Of a DNA stretch of 21,888 bases, positions 7,792-15,837 are shown in pieces. The stretch lies in assembly GCA_904502165.1 (NCBI GenBank), contig CAJGDB010000022.1, positions 1-21,888 on the forward strand, given 5' to 3'. The first letter of the stretch is position 1. Every line of letters begins with the position of its first letter. Made by a program: the position numbers and the translations under genes. The notes under the pieces were generated by a model. That model ran no database searches. It had not been told where the DNA came from and saw only the letters and a program-made list of their open reading frames with translations. This stretch comes from an uncultured Akkermansia sp. (GTDB lineage Bacteria; Verrucomicrobiota; Verrucomicrobiia; Verrucomicrobiales; Akkermansiaceae).

Positions 7792-8724
7792 TTATTCACG
7801 GGTCAGAAGATAGCGCTCGGCATCCATGGCTGCCCTGCAGCCCATGCCGGCCGCAGAAATGGCCTGGCGGTAGGTGGGGTCGGCCACGTCGCCCGCAGCA
7901 AAGAGCCCGGGAGTCCTGGTGGCTGTGCCTGCGCCGGTAGTCACCACAAATCCTGCGGCATCGCGTTCCACCAGGTCGCCGGCAAAGGCGCTGACGGGGG
8001 TGTTACCAATGGCCATGAAGACACACTTGACCTCCAGCTCACTCTCTGTGCCGTCTGTCGTATTCTTGAGCGTAACACCGCACATCTCCCCCTTATCATC
8101 GGTGTGATAAGCGGCAATGGTGCTGTTCCATACAGGCTCTACCTTGGGGTTTTCCAGAGTGCGCTGCTGCATGGCCTTGCTGGCGCGCAGCTGGTCGCGG
8201 CGGTGGATGAGATAGACCTTGCTGGCAAAGCGGGTCAGGAAATTGGCTTCTTCGCAGGCGCTGTCGCCGCCGCCGACCACGCACACAGGTACATCGCGGT
8301 AGAAGGCGCCATCGCATGTGGCACAGGCTGTCAGTCCGTGACCCACCAGCTCGCTTTCTCCCTCGAGGCCCAGATAGCGGGCACGTGCTCCTGTGGCGAT
8401 GATGACGGCCTCTGCCTTATATGCGCCGCCGGATGTGGTGACCGTGAAGAGCCCGGTGCAAGCCTCCTGGGTAACAGAGATAACTTCCTCATACGCGAAG
8501 CGGGCACCATGCTTTTCGGCCTGCTGGCTCATGTTGAACATGAGTTCAGGCCCCATGATTCCCTCCGGAAAGCCCGGGAAATTCTCTACTTCTGTGGTTG
8601 TAGTAAGTTGCCCGCCAATCTGGCTGCCTGTGAATACAAGCGGGTGAAGATCTGCGCGGGCAGCGTAGATGGCTGCCGTATATCCGGCAGGCCCTGTTCC
8701 GATAATAATCAGTTTCTCGTCCAT
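7792..8724 (-). CDS. trxB: Thioredoxin reductase
   Basis: This flavoenzyme reduces thioredoxin with NADPH in the cytoplasm. With the start at 8724 it has 310 residues, typical for the low-molecular-weight family. It shows the FAD-binding GTGPAG at 9-14, GQLTTTTEVENFPGF at 38-52, the redox-active Cys134-Ala-Thr-Cys137 (CATCDG), the NADPH-binding VVGGGDSACEEA shortly after, and the C-terminal FAD motif AAGDVADPTYRQAISAAG. An ATG at 8742 would add MIQSQQ, but it lies upstream of the TACAAT -10 and adds nothing conserved. The ATG at 8724 is eight bases after the -10. It is divergent from the LolC/E-like permease gene and followed by a Sel1 lipoprotein gene. Confidence 0.95.
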   Translation of the reverse strand: MDEKLIIIGTGPAGYTAAIYAARADLHPLVFTGSQIGGQLTTTTEVENFPGFPEGIMGPELMFNMSQQAEKHGARFAYEEVISVTQEACTGLFTVTTSGGAYKAEAVIIATGARARYLGLEGESELVGHGLTACATCDGAFYRDVPVCVVGGGDSACEEANFLTRFASKVYLIHRRDQLRASKAMQQRTLENPKVEPVWNSTIAAYHTDDKGEMCGVTLKNTTDGTESELEVKCVFMAIGNTPVSAFAGDLVERDAAGFVVTTGAGTATRTPGLFAAGDVADPTYRQAISAAGMGCRAAMDAERYLLTRE

Positions 8725-8732
8725 TTGCTGTG

Positions 8733-8760
8733 ATTGTATCATGTTTTACTGATGGTGCAA
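8733..8760 (-). promoter_or_regulatory. trxB promoter abutting its start codon
   Basis: On the minus strand TTGCAC (8760-8755) is 16 bases from TACAAT (8738-8733). Eight bases follow before ATG 8724, which predicts a leader of one or two bases. Confidence 0.65.
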
Positions 8761-8770
8761 GATGATATTT

Positions 8771-8786
8771 CGTCAAAAATATGACG
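8771..8786. promoter_or_regulatory. Candidate operator dyad between trxB and the permease gene
   Basis: CGTCA, six bases, TGACG is a perfect inverted repeat ten bases upstream of the trxB -35 and 27 upstream of the divergent permease -35. Position and A/T-rich spacer suit a regulator site. No regulator can be named. Confidence 0.3.
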
Positions 8787-8812
8787 CAGCGGGCGCATGC
8801 CAGCATTCAGGC

Positions 8813-8841
8813 TTGCCCGTGCGCGGGGAATGTGTGATACT
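8813..8841 (+). promoter_or_regulatory. Extended -10 promoter of the LolC/E-like gene
   Basis: TTGCCC (8813-8818) is 17 bases from GATACT (8836-8841), with TG at 8833-8834 making an extended -10. The ATG is 11 bases later, giving a leader of about five bases. Confidence 0.55.
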
Positions 8842-8852
8842 CTGGCATCTGC

Positions 8853-10505
8853 ATGAAACTGTTGCGACGTAATTTAAGCCTGATGCTGGCGGTGAGATAC
8901 CTCAACCCGCTTCGTTCTATGTTTTCCATCATCACCTTCATCTGTCTGGCTGGTGTGGCACTGGGCGTGATGGTGCTGATTGTGGTGTTGTCGGTCATGG
9001 AGGGGTTGCAGCGCGAAATGGAAAGCCGCGTGCTGGCGTTTGCTCCGCATTACGTGATAGCGCAGACGGATGGCTACCAGCGCATGAGCCTGACCGATGA
9101 TATTGTTGATTGGGCAACCCTTTCCGATAAAATCCGCGAATTGCCGCAGGTGGTAAGCGTGTATCCTCAGCTGGATGGGGATGCCTTTGCCCAAAGCCGC
9201 AGTGGGCGCATGACGGTGCAGTTCACTGCTATTGAACCCCATAATCAGCAGCAGATTGCCCCGTTGGCTGAAATGCTGCGCGAGGGTACATTTGATTTCG
9301 GCGAAGGACTTGACCAGGAGTGTGTGGTTTCTGCGGTGACCGCGAATAACCTGGGACTGCGCGTGGGGGATAATCTGCACCTCACCCCGGTTGGAAGCCT
9401 GGATGAAGTGGCCGATATCTATGCCATGATTCAGAACCCGTTGCAGACGCATGAGAACAAGGATTTCATGGATTCCGTAGCCCGGCTTTTCGAGGGCTCT
9501 GCGGCCGCGGAGAATGGAGTGGTGGTAGCGGATGCCCGGCTGGAGACCATAGTGACCCACATCCTGCAGTTTGATAACTCCAAGTTGCGTATGAGTGAGA
9601 AAGAAGCCTGTTCGGCTTTCTACCGCATGGCCCAGGGGCATCGGAATGGCGTTCCCTTCACAACAGAGGAGCAGCAGGCCTGGCAGGAAGAAGCTGCCGC
9701 TCTGGCCGGGCTGGACCGGGACAAAGAGGATGGTAAAGCTGTGAAGAGCATCAATGAAATGGTGATGCCTATGGATTTGCGCGTTGTGGGTATTTACCAG
9801 ACACCGGAGAATATGCCGGGGCCTAACGTATACGTACCTCTGCAGATTGCTCAGGATGTGCTTGGCCTTTCTGCTGGGGGGGCCAGTCAGGTGCATGGTA
9901 TCTGCGTGCGGGTGAAAGACCCCAATAACCCCGGTAGCGTGGAGACCGACATCCAGGCGCTGCTGCCGCCTCTGGAAGTGTCGCAGAGCGCTTTCCCACA
10001 TGGGCTTAACTGGTACATTGCTCCGTGGACCCGCAGCTTTGAGCAATGGTACAAACTGATTGCAAATGAACGGGTCATGATGAGTTTTGTGCTCTCCATT
10101 ATCTCTCTTATTGCCAGTTTCTGCATCATGGCCGTCATGTTCACCATGTCCATGCAGCGCAAGCGTGAGATTGCCGTATTGCAGGCTCTGGGAGCAACTC
10201 CGACCAAAATTATGGGTATCTTTGCATGGCAGGGGGTGATTATTGGTCTTCTCGGCGCAATCTGTGGTGTGCTGCTGGCCTTGCTGGTGCTGTATTATCG
10301 CTTGGAGATACAGGCAGCCCTTGCCAGCATCGGCATGGATCCGTTCCCCATGCAGGCTCATGGAATCACCTTGCCGGCGGTCTACGACCCTGTCACCTTT
10401 GCCACCCAGGCACTTCAGGCTTTTGTCATGGTGACCATTGCTGCGATTATTCCGGCGTTCATCGTTTCCCGGCAGGACCCGGCCAAGGCATTGCGTTCCA
10501 ACTAA
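8853..10505 (+). CDS. LolC/LolE-type ABC permease with enlarged periplasmic domain
   Basis: This inner-membrane permease of the lipoprotein-releasing (Lol) / MacB-FtsX class has 550 residues. It has an N-terminal helix (about 25-47, ending LIVVLSVMEG), a large periplasmic domain (about 50-405), and three C-terminal helices (about 408-432, 455-478, 515-538). The conserved QRKREIAVLQALGATPTKIM segment near 434-453 carries the family signature that contacts the LolD ATPase. LolC and LolE are about 400-415 residues long, so this protein is about 140 longer. The extra sequence lies around residues 190-305 and is helical and polar. No ATPase (LolD) gene is in the window, so its partner is encoded elsewhere or upstream. 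It is followed at 15 bases by a GYF-RDD gene in the same unit. A MacB-like exporter permease is a less likely alternative. Confidence 0.85.
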   Translation: MKLLRRNLSLMLAVRYLNPLRSMFSIITFICLAGVALGVMVLIVVLSVMEGLQREMESRVLAFAPHYVIAQTDGYQRMSLTDDIVDWATLSDKIRELPQVVSVYPQLDGDAFAQSRSGRMTVQFTAIEPHNQQQIAPLAEMLREGTFDFGEGLDQECVVSAVTANNLGLRVGDNLHLTPVGSLDEVADIYAMIQNPLQTHENKDFMDSVARLFEGSAAAENGVVVADARLETIVTHILQFDNSKLRMSEKEACSAFYRMAQGHRNGVPFTTEEQQAWQEEAAALAGLDRDKEDGKAVKSINEMVMPMDLRVVGIYQTPENMPGPNVYVPLQIAQDVLGLSAGGASQVHGICVRVKDPNNPGSVETDIQALLPPLEVSQSAFPHGLNWYIAPWTRSFEQWYKLIANERVMMSFVLSIISLIASFCIMAVMFTMSMQRKREIAVLQALGATPTKIMGIFAWQGVIIGLLGAICGVLLALLVLYYRLEIQAALASIGMDPFPMQAHGITLPAVYDPVTFATQALQAFVMVTIAAIIPAFIVSRQDPAKALRSN

Positions 10506-10520
10506 GCAGAAAGTGGAGAT

Positions 10521-11393
10521 ATGGATATCTACTGGATAGCAGACAAAAAGAAATGTGGCCCTTCCAATGTGCCGGATGTGCTTTCACGGGTGCAGATGGG
10601 AGAACTTACCCCGGACAGCAAGGGCTGGCATGCTGGATGTGACCGGTGGATGCCCCTGCGGGAATTGCCGGCTCTGGCGGATTTTCTGAAAGAAGACACT
10701 CCTCCTGTGGAGCAGGAAGAACTGCCCCCCGTTCCTGAAGAGGCGCAGGATGCCGACACGCAGGAATTACCAAGCGGGGCGGTGCGGGTGTATCTGCCCT
10801 CACCGGCCACACGAATGCTGGCCCGCTTTGTGGATATGGCGCTTTTTGTTGCCCTGATGTTTGGCGTTATTTATGTGCGGGAGATACCATTCATCCCCTC
10901 TCTGCTGCCTTCGGGTCCGATTGTCTGGATCGCTTTCATTGCCTTGGAAGCCGGGCTGATTCATTTCCTGGGAACTACTCCGGGTAAGGCTATGCTGGGC
11001 ATACAGGTCCGCCCGGTGGGGGGAGAACCCATGACTCTTGGGCGTGCATTTGCGCGGTCCTGCTGGGTGTTTCTGAGTGGCATGGGTATGATGATATCGG
11101 TGTTGCCTGTGTTCATGATGGGTTACTCCTGGTGGGTTCTGCGCTCCCGTGGTATCACGATGTGGGATATGCGCTGCGGTACTCTTCCGCTGCAACTGCA
11201 GCCGACCACGCTTCTTCGCCAGCTTATGGCTCTGGCCGTTATCTTTGCCTGCCTGCACATGACGGCCCATTGCATGCAGCCCTGGATACCTGCATTCATT
11301 GAGGCGGTGGAGCAGCAGTCTCCGGAAGCAGGGCAGACGCTGCGGAGCCTGATGCCGCATAGTATTGCAGACGAGCAGAAAAATAACAGTTGA
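10521..11393 (+). CDS. GYF-domain and RDD-family membrane protein
   Basis: This 290-residue protein has an N-terminal GYF_2-like module (about 1-50: YWIADKKKCGPSNV, then WMPLRELPALADF), a Pro/Glu-rich acidic linker (55-85), and an RDD-family membrane domain from about residue 94. The RDD part begins ATRMLARFVDMALFVALMF and has the family motif GTTPGKAMLGIQVRP, and about four hydrophobic segments including a final one near 232-250. GYF_2-RDD fusions are common in Planctomycetes and Verrucomicrobia but their function is not known; some RDD proteins are linked to ion transport. It is 15 bases downstream of the LolC/E-like gene and surely co-transcribed, so a role with that permease is possible. 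A GGAG lies only two bases before the ATG, too close for a good ribosome site. Confidence 0.82.
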   Translation: MDIYWIADKKKCGPSNVPDVLSRVQMGELTPDSKGWHAGCDRWMPLRELPALADFLKEDTPPVEQEELPPVPEEAQDADTQELPSGAVRVYLPSPATRMLARFVDMALFVALMFGVIYVREIPFIPSLLPSGPIVWIAFIALEAGLIHFLGTTPGKAMLGIQVRPVGGEPMTLGRAFARSCWVFLSGMGMMISVLPVFMMGYSWWVLRSRGITMWDMRCGTLPLQLQPTTLLRQLMALAVIFACLHMTAHCMQPWIPAFIEAVEQQSPEAGQTLRSLMPHSIADEQKNNS

Positions 11394-11397
11394 TTTG

Positions 11398-11425
11398 TTG
11401 ACAAAATCCAAGTCTGCTGTATAAT
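11398..11425 (+). promoter_or_regulatory. Consensus sigma-70 promoter with a leaderless start
   Basis: TTGACA (11398-11403), 16 bases, TATAAT (11420-11425), six bases, ATG 11432. Both hexamers are perfect consensus, and the spacing puts the transcription start on the A of the start codon. This is the clearest leaderless case in the window. Confidence 0.85.
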
Positions 11426-11431
11426 AGTTGC

Positions 11432-13606
11432 ATGGCTACTGTTCGTATTTACGGGACGGAGAACCGCCCCTCGCAGCCCTCTTTCTATATTCTCAACCGC
11501 GTGGATGAAAACACGCTTCCCGCCATTATCAAGGCAATGGGCGGGGCAGAAAATGTTGCATTCATGGTGGAGGAGGTGTTGATTCCCCCGCCTGCTGTCA
11601 TGAAAATTGTCAATGAGAGCGGCAGCGATATCCTTTCCTTCAATTTCCGTAAGAGCGACAGCCGCTCTCTGCGTGAGAAGATTATGCAGCTCAAGCAGCA
11701 AGGGTTGGATGTGCTCTTCCTGCCGGGCCGTCCGCACAGCATCATTGGCACGATTTCTGATGTGCCTATGCCTTTCATGATGCAGCTGGGTGCTCTGCAT
11801 ATTGCCCCGGTGCCTGTTTTTGTGGGTACTTTCCGCAACCACCAGAGCCGGGCATTCACCTCCGGGAACGATTATGACTGGGCCACGGTAGATTTCCTGC
11901 CCAAACTTCAATCTGGCCCTCAGACGGGTGAGCGCCTGCTGCAAGCATGGATGGAAGCCTGCTATGTGCGCTATACTGAGAACCCGGCATTTGAGAAATC
12001 GCTCGCCCGTGTGATTGTAGAGGGCATGAAGAAGAACCCGAAGGTGGCGCTTGTTGACGGTCTGGACGGCACGAGCATGCCATACAGCCTGATGCTGGGT
12101 GTAGCCATGGCTCTTTCCCGCTGGATGAAGAAGAATGTGAAGGAAGAGCGCCTGGGTATCCTGCTGCCTCCTGGTAAGGGTGGCGTGATAGCCAATATCG
12201 CGTGCTTCCTGGCAGGTATTGTGCCGGTGAACATCAATTACACTTCATCTGAACCGGCCTTCGAGAGCATTGTGCGCCAGAGCGGCATCAAACACTTCGT
12301 GACTGCCCGGGCCTTCATGAGCAAGCTGCCCCAGTTCCCCTGGCCGAAGGGAGAAGCCATCATCCACCTGGATAAAGTGCTCAAAGGACTTGGCAAGGCC
12401 TCTATTGCCAGCTGGGTTGCCTTTGCCAAGTTTGCACCCATGCCGCTGATTGCCAAGACCTTTGATTTGGATAAGCGTTGCAAGGATGATGAGGCTGCCC
12501 TGCTGTTCACCTCCGGCTCCTCCGGCGAGCCCAAGGGGGTACCTATTACGCATAAGATGATTCTTTCCAACACGGCTCAGCTGCTCAGCAAGGTATGGGT
12601 GCCGGAAGGAAGTCCCATTTTGTGCAGTCTGCCCATCTTCCACAGTCTGGGGCTTTCGTTCACCACCATTATGCCGTTGATTTATGGTTTCGGTATGGTG
12701 ACCTATCCCTCTCCTCTTGATGCCAAGAACCTCAATGATCTCATTGAGAAGCACAAGTGTACCGTGGTGATTTCCACCCCCACTTTTGCCCGCAGTATGC
12801 TGCGCCGTGCTAAGAGTGATACATACGAAAGCGTGAGGTATTTCGTGGTGGGTGCCGAGAAACTGCAGCAGGCATTGTCTGATGAATTCCTTGCCAAATG
12901 CGGGGTTCAGCTGCTGGAAGGCTACGGCCTCACAGAAACAACACCGCTGTGCGGCGTGAATCTGGATAAGGTGGTTGCTACCGAGGAACAGCCCTACTAT
13001 GTGCCGGGTGTCAAGCTCGGCACAATTGGTCAGCTGGTACCGGGCCTGGCGGTGCGTATCACAGATCCGGATGATGACTCCGTGCAGCTGCCGCTTTCGG
13101 AGCAGGGCATGATCTGGTTCAAAGGCCCGAATGTGTTCAGCGGTTATATCGGGCGTGAAGACCTCAACGCTGAAATCCTCCGCGATGGCTGGTTCAAGAC
13201 TGGTGACCTGGGCTTTGTGGACCTCAATGGCTTCCTGACCCTCGGTGGGCGCCGCTCCCGATTCTCCAAGATTGGTGGCGAAATGGTTCCTCACGAGGTG
13301 GTTGAAAACGCGATTGAGGCTTATGTGGAGCTGCCGGAAGGTTTTACAGGGCGAGCCGTAGCGGTGATGGGCGTGCCGGATGCAGCCAAGGGCGAGGCCC
13401 TGGTGCTGCTTTCTGCGGTTCACCACGGGCATTTGAATCAGGCTCTGGAAGAGATTAAGAACCATCTGGTGGCAGAAGGTCTGCCGCGCCTCTGGTGCCC
13501 GCGTGAAATCATCCCCGTAGAGGCCATCCCGGCACTTCCGACTGGTAAGATGGATTTGAAGGGCTGCCAGATTCTTGCCTACGAGGCTCTGAACATTCCC
13601 CATTAA
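11432..13606 (+). CDS. Aas-like acyl-AMP ligase with catalytically dead PlsC domain
   Basis: This 724-residue protein resembles E. coli Aas (2-acyl-GPE acyltransferase / acyl-ACP synthetase, 719 residues) along its whole length as I recall that sequence. The C-terminal two-thirds is a complete AMP-forming ligase: LLFTSGSSGEPKGVP (about 356-370), PIFHSLGLS near 400, LEGYGLTETTP near 495, DGWFKTGDLG near 587, FSKIGGEMV near 611 and PTGKMDLK near the end with the catalytic Lys. The N-terminal PlsC-like part keeps its frame (ILNRVDENT at 20-28; FLPGRP at 96-101) but the HX4D catalytic pair is replaced by Arg23 and Thr28, and FPEGR has become FLPGR. It should therefore activate fatty acids but not transfer them itself. 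ispH follows after only three bases. No upstream in-frame start fits; the start sits exactly downstream of a consensus promoter. Confidence 0.85.
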   Translation: MATVRIYGTENRPSQPSFYILNRVDENTLPAIIKAMGGAENVAFMVEEVLIPPPAVMKIVNESGSDILSFNFRKSDSRSLREKIMQLKQQGLDVLFLPGRPHSIIGTISDVPMPFMMQLGALHIAPVPVFVGTFRNHQSRAFTSGNDYDWATVDFLPKLQSGPQTGERLLQAWMEACYVRYTENPAFEKSLARVIVEGMKKNPKVALVDGLDGTSMPYSLMLGVAMALSRWMKKNVKEERLGILLPPGKGGVIANIACFLAGIVPVNINYTSSEPAFESIVRQSGIKHFVTARAFMSKLPQFPWPKGEAIIHLDKVLKGLGKASIASWVAFAKFAPMPLIAKTFDLDKRCKDDEAALLFTSGSSGEPKGVPITHKMILSNTAQLLSKVWVPEGSPILCSLPIFHSLGLSFTTIMPLIYGFGMVTYPSPLDAKNLNDLIEKHKCTVVISTPTFARSMLRRAKSDTYESVRYFVVGAEKLQQALSDEFLAKCGVQLLEGYGLTETTPLCGVNLDKVVATEEQPYYVPGVKLGTIGQLVPGLAVRITDPDDDSVQLPLSEQGMIWFKGPNVFSGYIGREDLNAEILRDGWFKTGDLGFVDLNGFLTLGGRRSRFSKIGGEMVPHEVVENAIEAYVELPEGFTGRAVAVMGVPDAAKGEALVLLSAVHHGHLNQALEEIKNHLVAEGLPRLWCPREIIPVEAIPALPTGKMDLKGCQILAYEALNIPH

Positions 13607-13609
13607 TTC

Positions 13610-14815
13610 ATGGATAACGCAAAGGTGAACAGACCGGTGAATGTGCGCCGGCCTGAGGTGATGGAACAGGTGGCGCAGGATTTAGCGCATTTCCAGAGCT
13701 CTCTGGTGGATTGCATCCGGGAGCAGGGAAACGAGCTGGAATTGCCCGGAGTTCGTTTGTTCCTGGCAGAATCCTTCGGGTTCTGCGATGGCGTGAAACG
13801 GGCTATCGAGATTGCCTATGCGGCCTGCCGCCTCTTTAAGGGGCGCCGCATCTGGCTTATCGGAGAAATCATCCATAACCCGGATGTGAATGCCCGGCTG
13901 GATGCTCTGGGCCTGTTGCACCTGCCGTGGAAGATGGATGCCCCAGCTTATGATGCCCTGACGGCAGAGGACGTGGTCATTATGCCCGCCTTCGGTGTGC
14001 CGGTGGAGCTTCGCCGCCGGCTGGAAGACAAAGGCGTTACCCTTGTGGACAGCACCTGCGGCAATGTCATCAAAGTATGGCAGCGCGTTCGCACTTACGC
14101 AGCCGCCGGTGTGACAAGCATTATTCACGGCAAGTCCAAACACGAGGAAAGCATGGCAACCGCCTCGCAATCGCTGGGTAAGGATGGCAAGGGGAACTTC
14201 CTGATTATCTTTAATGAGAAGGACGCTCGCATGGTGGCTGATTACATGAATGGATTGGGAGACCGCCTGGCGTTCATGGAACACTTTGCCGGCAGCCATT
14301 CCACCGGGTTTGACCCAGACGTACACCTGGCTGAAATCGGACTGGCGAATCAGACAACTATGCTGAAGTCTGAGACAGCAGCAATTCAGGAAATTCTGCG
14401 GGCGGCGGTGGTAGAGCGCGATGGAAACGATGAACGCTTCCACATGTTTGATACCATCTGCGGAGCAACGCAGGACAGGCAGAATGCGCTGTTTGCCCTG
14501 CTTGAGAAGCCTCTTGACGCCATGTTCATCATTGGTGGATACAATAGTTCCAACACCACGCATCTGGCTCATATTGCGGCGCGTAAGGTGCCAACGTTCT
14601 TTGTCTCGACTGCCGATTGCCTGCTGCGCCCCCAGCGTATCCGCTGCTATGACCTGGAGCGCAAGTGTGAGGTGGTCCGCCCCCTGCCTCCATGGTTCAA
14701 GCACCCGGAACGGGAGCTGCAGATTGGTGTGACCGCCGGAGCCTCGTGCCCGGCCAACGTGATTGAGGCTGTCATCTGCCGCATTGCTGAGCTGTGTGGC
14801 TGCGCGGAGATTTAA
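13610..14815 (+). CDS. ispH: 4-hydroxy-3-methylbut-2-enyl diphosphate reductase
   Basis: IspH (LytB) carries out the last step of the MEP isoprenoid pathway, reducing HMBPP to IPP and DMAPP with a [4Fe-4S] cluster. The three cluster cysteines are present: Cys59 (SFGFCDGV), Cys150 (DSTCGNV) and Cys284 (TICGATQDRQ). IIHNPDVN near 88 and GGYNSSNTTHL near 309 are also family motifs. At 401 residues it belongs to the long plant/cyanobacterium-like form; E. coli IspH has 316. Extra length comes from an N-terminal leader of about 45 residues before the core and from internal loops. It starts three bases after the Aas-like gene's stop with no Shine-Dalgarno, so it is co-transcribed and perhaps translationally coupled. 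A bidirectional hairpin terminator follows. Confidence 0.95.
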   Translation: MDNAKVNRPVNVRRPEVMEQVAQDLAHFQSSLVDCIREQGNELELPGVRLFLAESFGFCDGVKRAIEIAYAACRLFKGRRIWLIGEIIHNPDVNARLDALGLLHLPWKMDAPAYDALTAEDVVIMPAFGVPVELRRRLEDKGVTLVDSTCGNVIKVWQRVRTYAAAGVTSIIHGKSKHEESMATASQSLGKDGKGNFLIIFNEKDARMVADYMNGLGDRLAFMEHFAGSHSTGFDPDVHLAEIGLANQTTMLKSETAAIQEILRAAVVERDGNDERFHMFDTICGATQDRQNALFALLEKPLDAMFIIGGYNSSNTTHLAHIAARKVPTFFVSTADCLLRPQRIRCYDLERKCEVVRPLPPWFKHPERELQIGVTAGASCPANVIEAVICRIAELCGCAEI

Positions 14816-14843
14816 ATCCTCTTCTTATAGAACAGAACGAGCA

Positions 14844-14873
14844 AGCCCCCGCATCTGTCAGGATGCGGGGGCT
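14844..14873. terminator. Perfect 12-pair hairpin terminator between convergent genes
   Basis: AGCCCCCGCATC (14844-14855), loop TGTCAG, GATGCGGGGGCT (14862-14873). It lies between the ends of ispH (plus) and the pseudopilin gene (minus) and probably serves both. Neither side has a clean U-run: the plus side continues CTGTTAATTTT. Confidence 0.75.
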
Positions 14874-14901
14874 CTGTTAATTTTATGCAAGATGCAGTTT
14901 C

Positions 14902-15660
14902 TTACATCTCGGGGCTGAGCACATAGTAGTTCTCAGCGGTGGAACGGCCCTTCTTGGTCTCGGGGAAGAGGGATTTGCCAGCGGGCAGAATGCTCTTGTC
15001 TTCGCCGTTCTCGTCTTCTTCAAGGTCCTTTTCCAGATCCTTCACAGAACCATCATTGGAAAGCACGAAAGCGTGACCACGGAAGGAAGATGCATCGAAA
15101 GCCACCTGGGTTCCGGCGTAGGGCGTGGCAGAGGGGTAGATACCGCAGATGGCAATGGGAGCATTGCCCTTGGTAACACCATCCTTCATTGCAGGGTCAG
15201 CAGAGTTCTTACGCATGACATAGGCCATGGCGTTCTCGCCGCGGGTAAGAGCCTGCCCGTTTGCCAGCTTCTCATCGCCTTCCTGAGTAACGTTCAGCCC
15301 GTTGCAGCTTACCTTGGCAAAGAAAGGCTTTTCAGAAACATTGGAGGGGGTGTAGTAAACCTGGCGGAAGTAGGCATTGGAACTGTCGCCGGTCAGAGTG
15401 CCGAAGTTCAGGTCAGGCTTGTCTTCCTGCAGGCGTTCAGCAGTGCTGTCGCAGGGGTAGCTGCCGTTATCTGTCTTGAATCCCTGCAGAACAGTGTAGA
15501 GGGACTTGAGGTTGGACATGGCCTTCTGGCGGTCACCGTCGTTCATGTGGTCGATGATGGGGCCATAACCAATGGATGCAAGTGCTGCCAGAATGGCAAT
15601 CACCACCATAAGTTCGATAAGGGTAAAGCCCTTTTTCTTCTTGAGTGCAGATACTTTCAT
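14902..15660 (-). CDS. Orphan type II/IV pseudopilin-like protein
   Basis: This 252-residue protein begins with a textbook class III signal: a basic leader (KKKK) then G11-FTLIELMVVIAILAALASIGYG, with cleavage expected after Gly11 and the conserved Glu at mature position 5. It would be processed by a prepilin peptidase and enter a type II secretion-like or type IV pilus-like filament. The remainder resembles the general-secretion-pathway G/H-like pseudopilins abundant in Verrucomicrobia and Planctomycetes: MSNLKSLYTVLQGFKTDNGSYPCD near 48-71, then a variable globular domain with an acidic Glu/Asp run near 210-218. No pilus or secretion gene adjoins it, so its assembly machinery is elsewhere. 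It has its own extended -10 promoter and an ordinary leader of about 24 bases. Confidence 0.88.
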   Translation of the reverse strand: MKVSALKKKKGFTLIELMVVIAILAALASIGYGPIIDHMNDGDRQKAMSNLKSLYTVLQGFKTDNGSYPCDSTAERLQEDKPDLNFGTLTGDSSNAYFRQVYYTPSNVSEKPFFAKVSCNGLNVTQEGDEKLANGQALTRGENAMAYVMRKNSADPAMKDGVTKGNAPIAICGIYPSATPYAGTQVAFDASSFRGHAFVLSNDGSVKDLEKDLEEDENGEDKSILPAGKSLFPETKKGRSTAENYYVLSPEM

Positions 15661-15689
15661 GGTAATAGATAGAATTTACGGACTCTTTA

Positions 15690-15718
15690 TATATACCATG
15701 CCGCACCCCTCGTGGCAA
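15690..15718 (-). promoter_or_regulatory. Extended -10 promoter of the pseudopilin gene
   Basis: On the minus strand TTGCCA (15718-15713) is 17 bases from TATATA (15695-15690), preceded by TGG, an extended -10. The ATG is 29 bases after the -10, so this gene has a normal short leader. Confidence 0.65.
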
Positions 15719-15740
15719 GCTGCAATTTTGCTGAGCGGAT

Positions 15741-15770
15741 AAAAAAACACCTGCATTTCAGAAAATGGTG
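15741..15770 (-). terminator. Intrinsic terminator downstream of metX
   Basis: On the minus strand CACCATTT, loop TCTG, AAATG, three bulged bases and GTG are followed by seven T residues (15747-15741). It lies about 90 bases after the metX stop and just upstream of the pseudopilin promoter. Confidence 0.65.
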
Positions 15771-15803
15771 CGGCTGGTGCGTTGTATCTGCGCTTCCGGC
15801 ATG

Positions 15804-15837
15804 CCAAACGCTCTGAGAGGCATCCCAGAGCGTTTGG
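15804..15837. other. Strong 12-pair hairpin after metX
   Basis: CCAAACGCTCTG (15804-15815), ten-base loop, CAGAGCGTTTGG (15826-15837), perfectly paired. A second outer arm, ATCTGC (15786-15791) with GCAGAT (15843-15848), can extend it. It sits 24 bases after the metX stop, without a U-run, ahead of the actual terminator. Confidence 0.6.
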
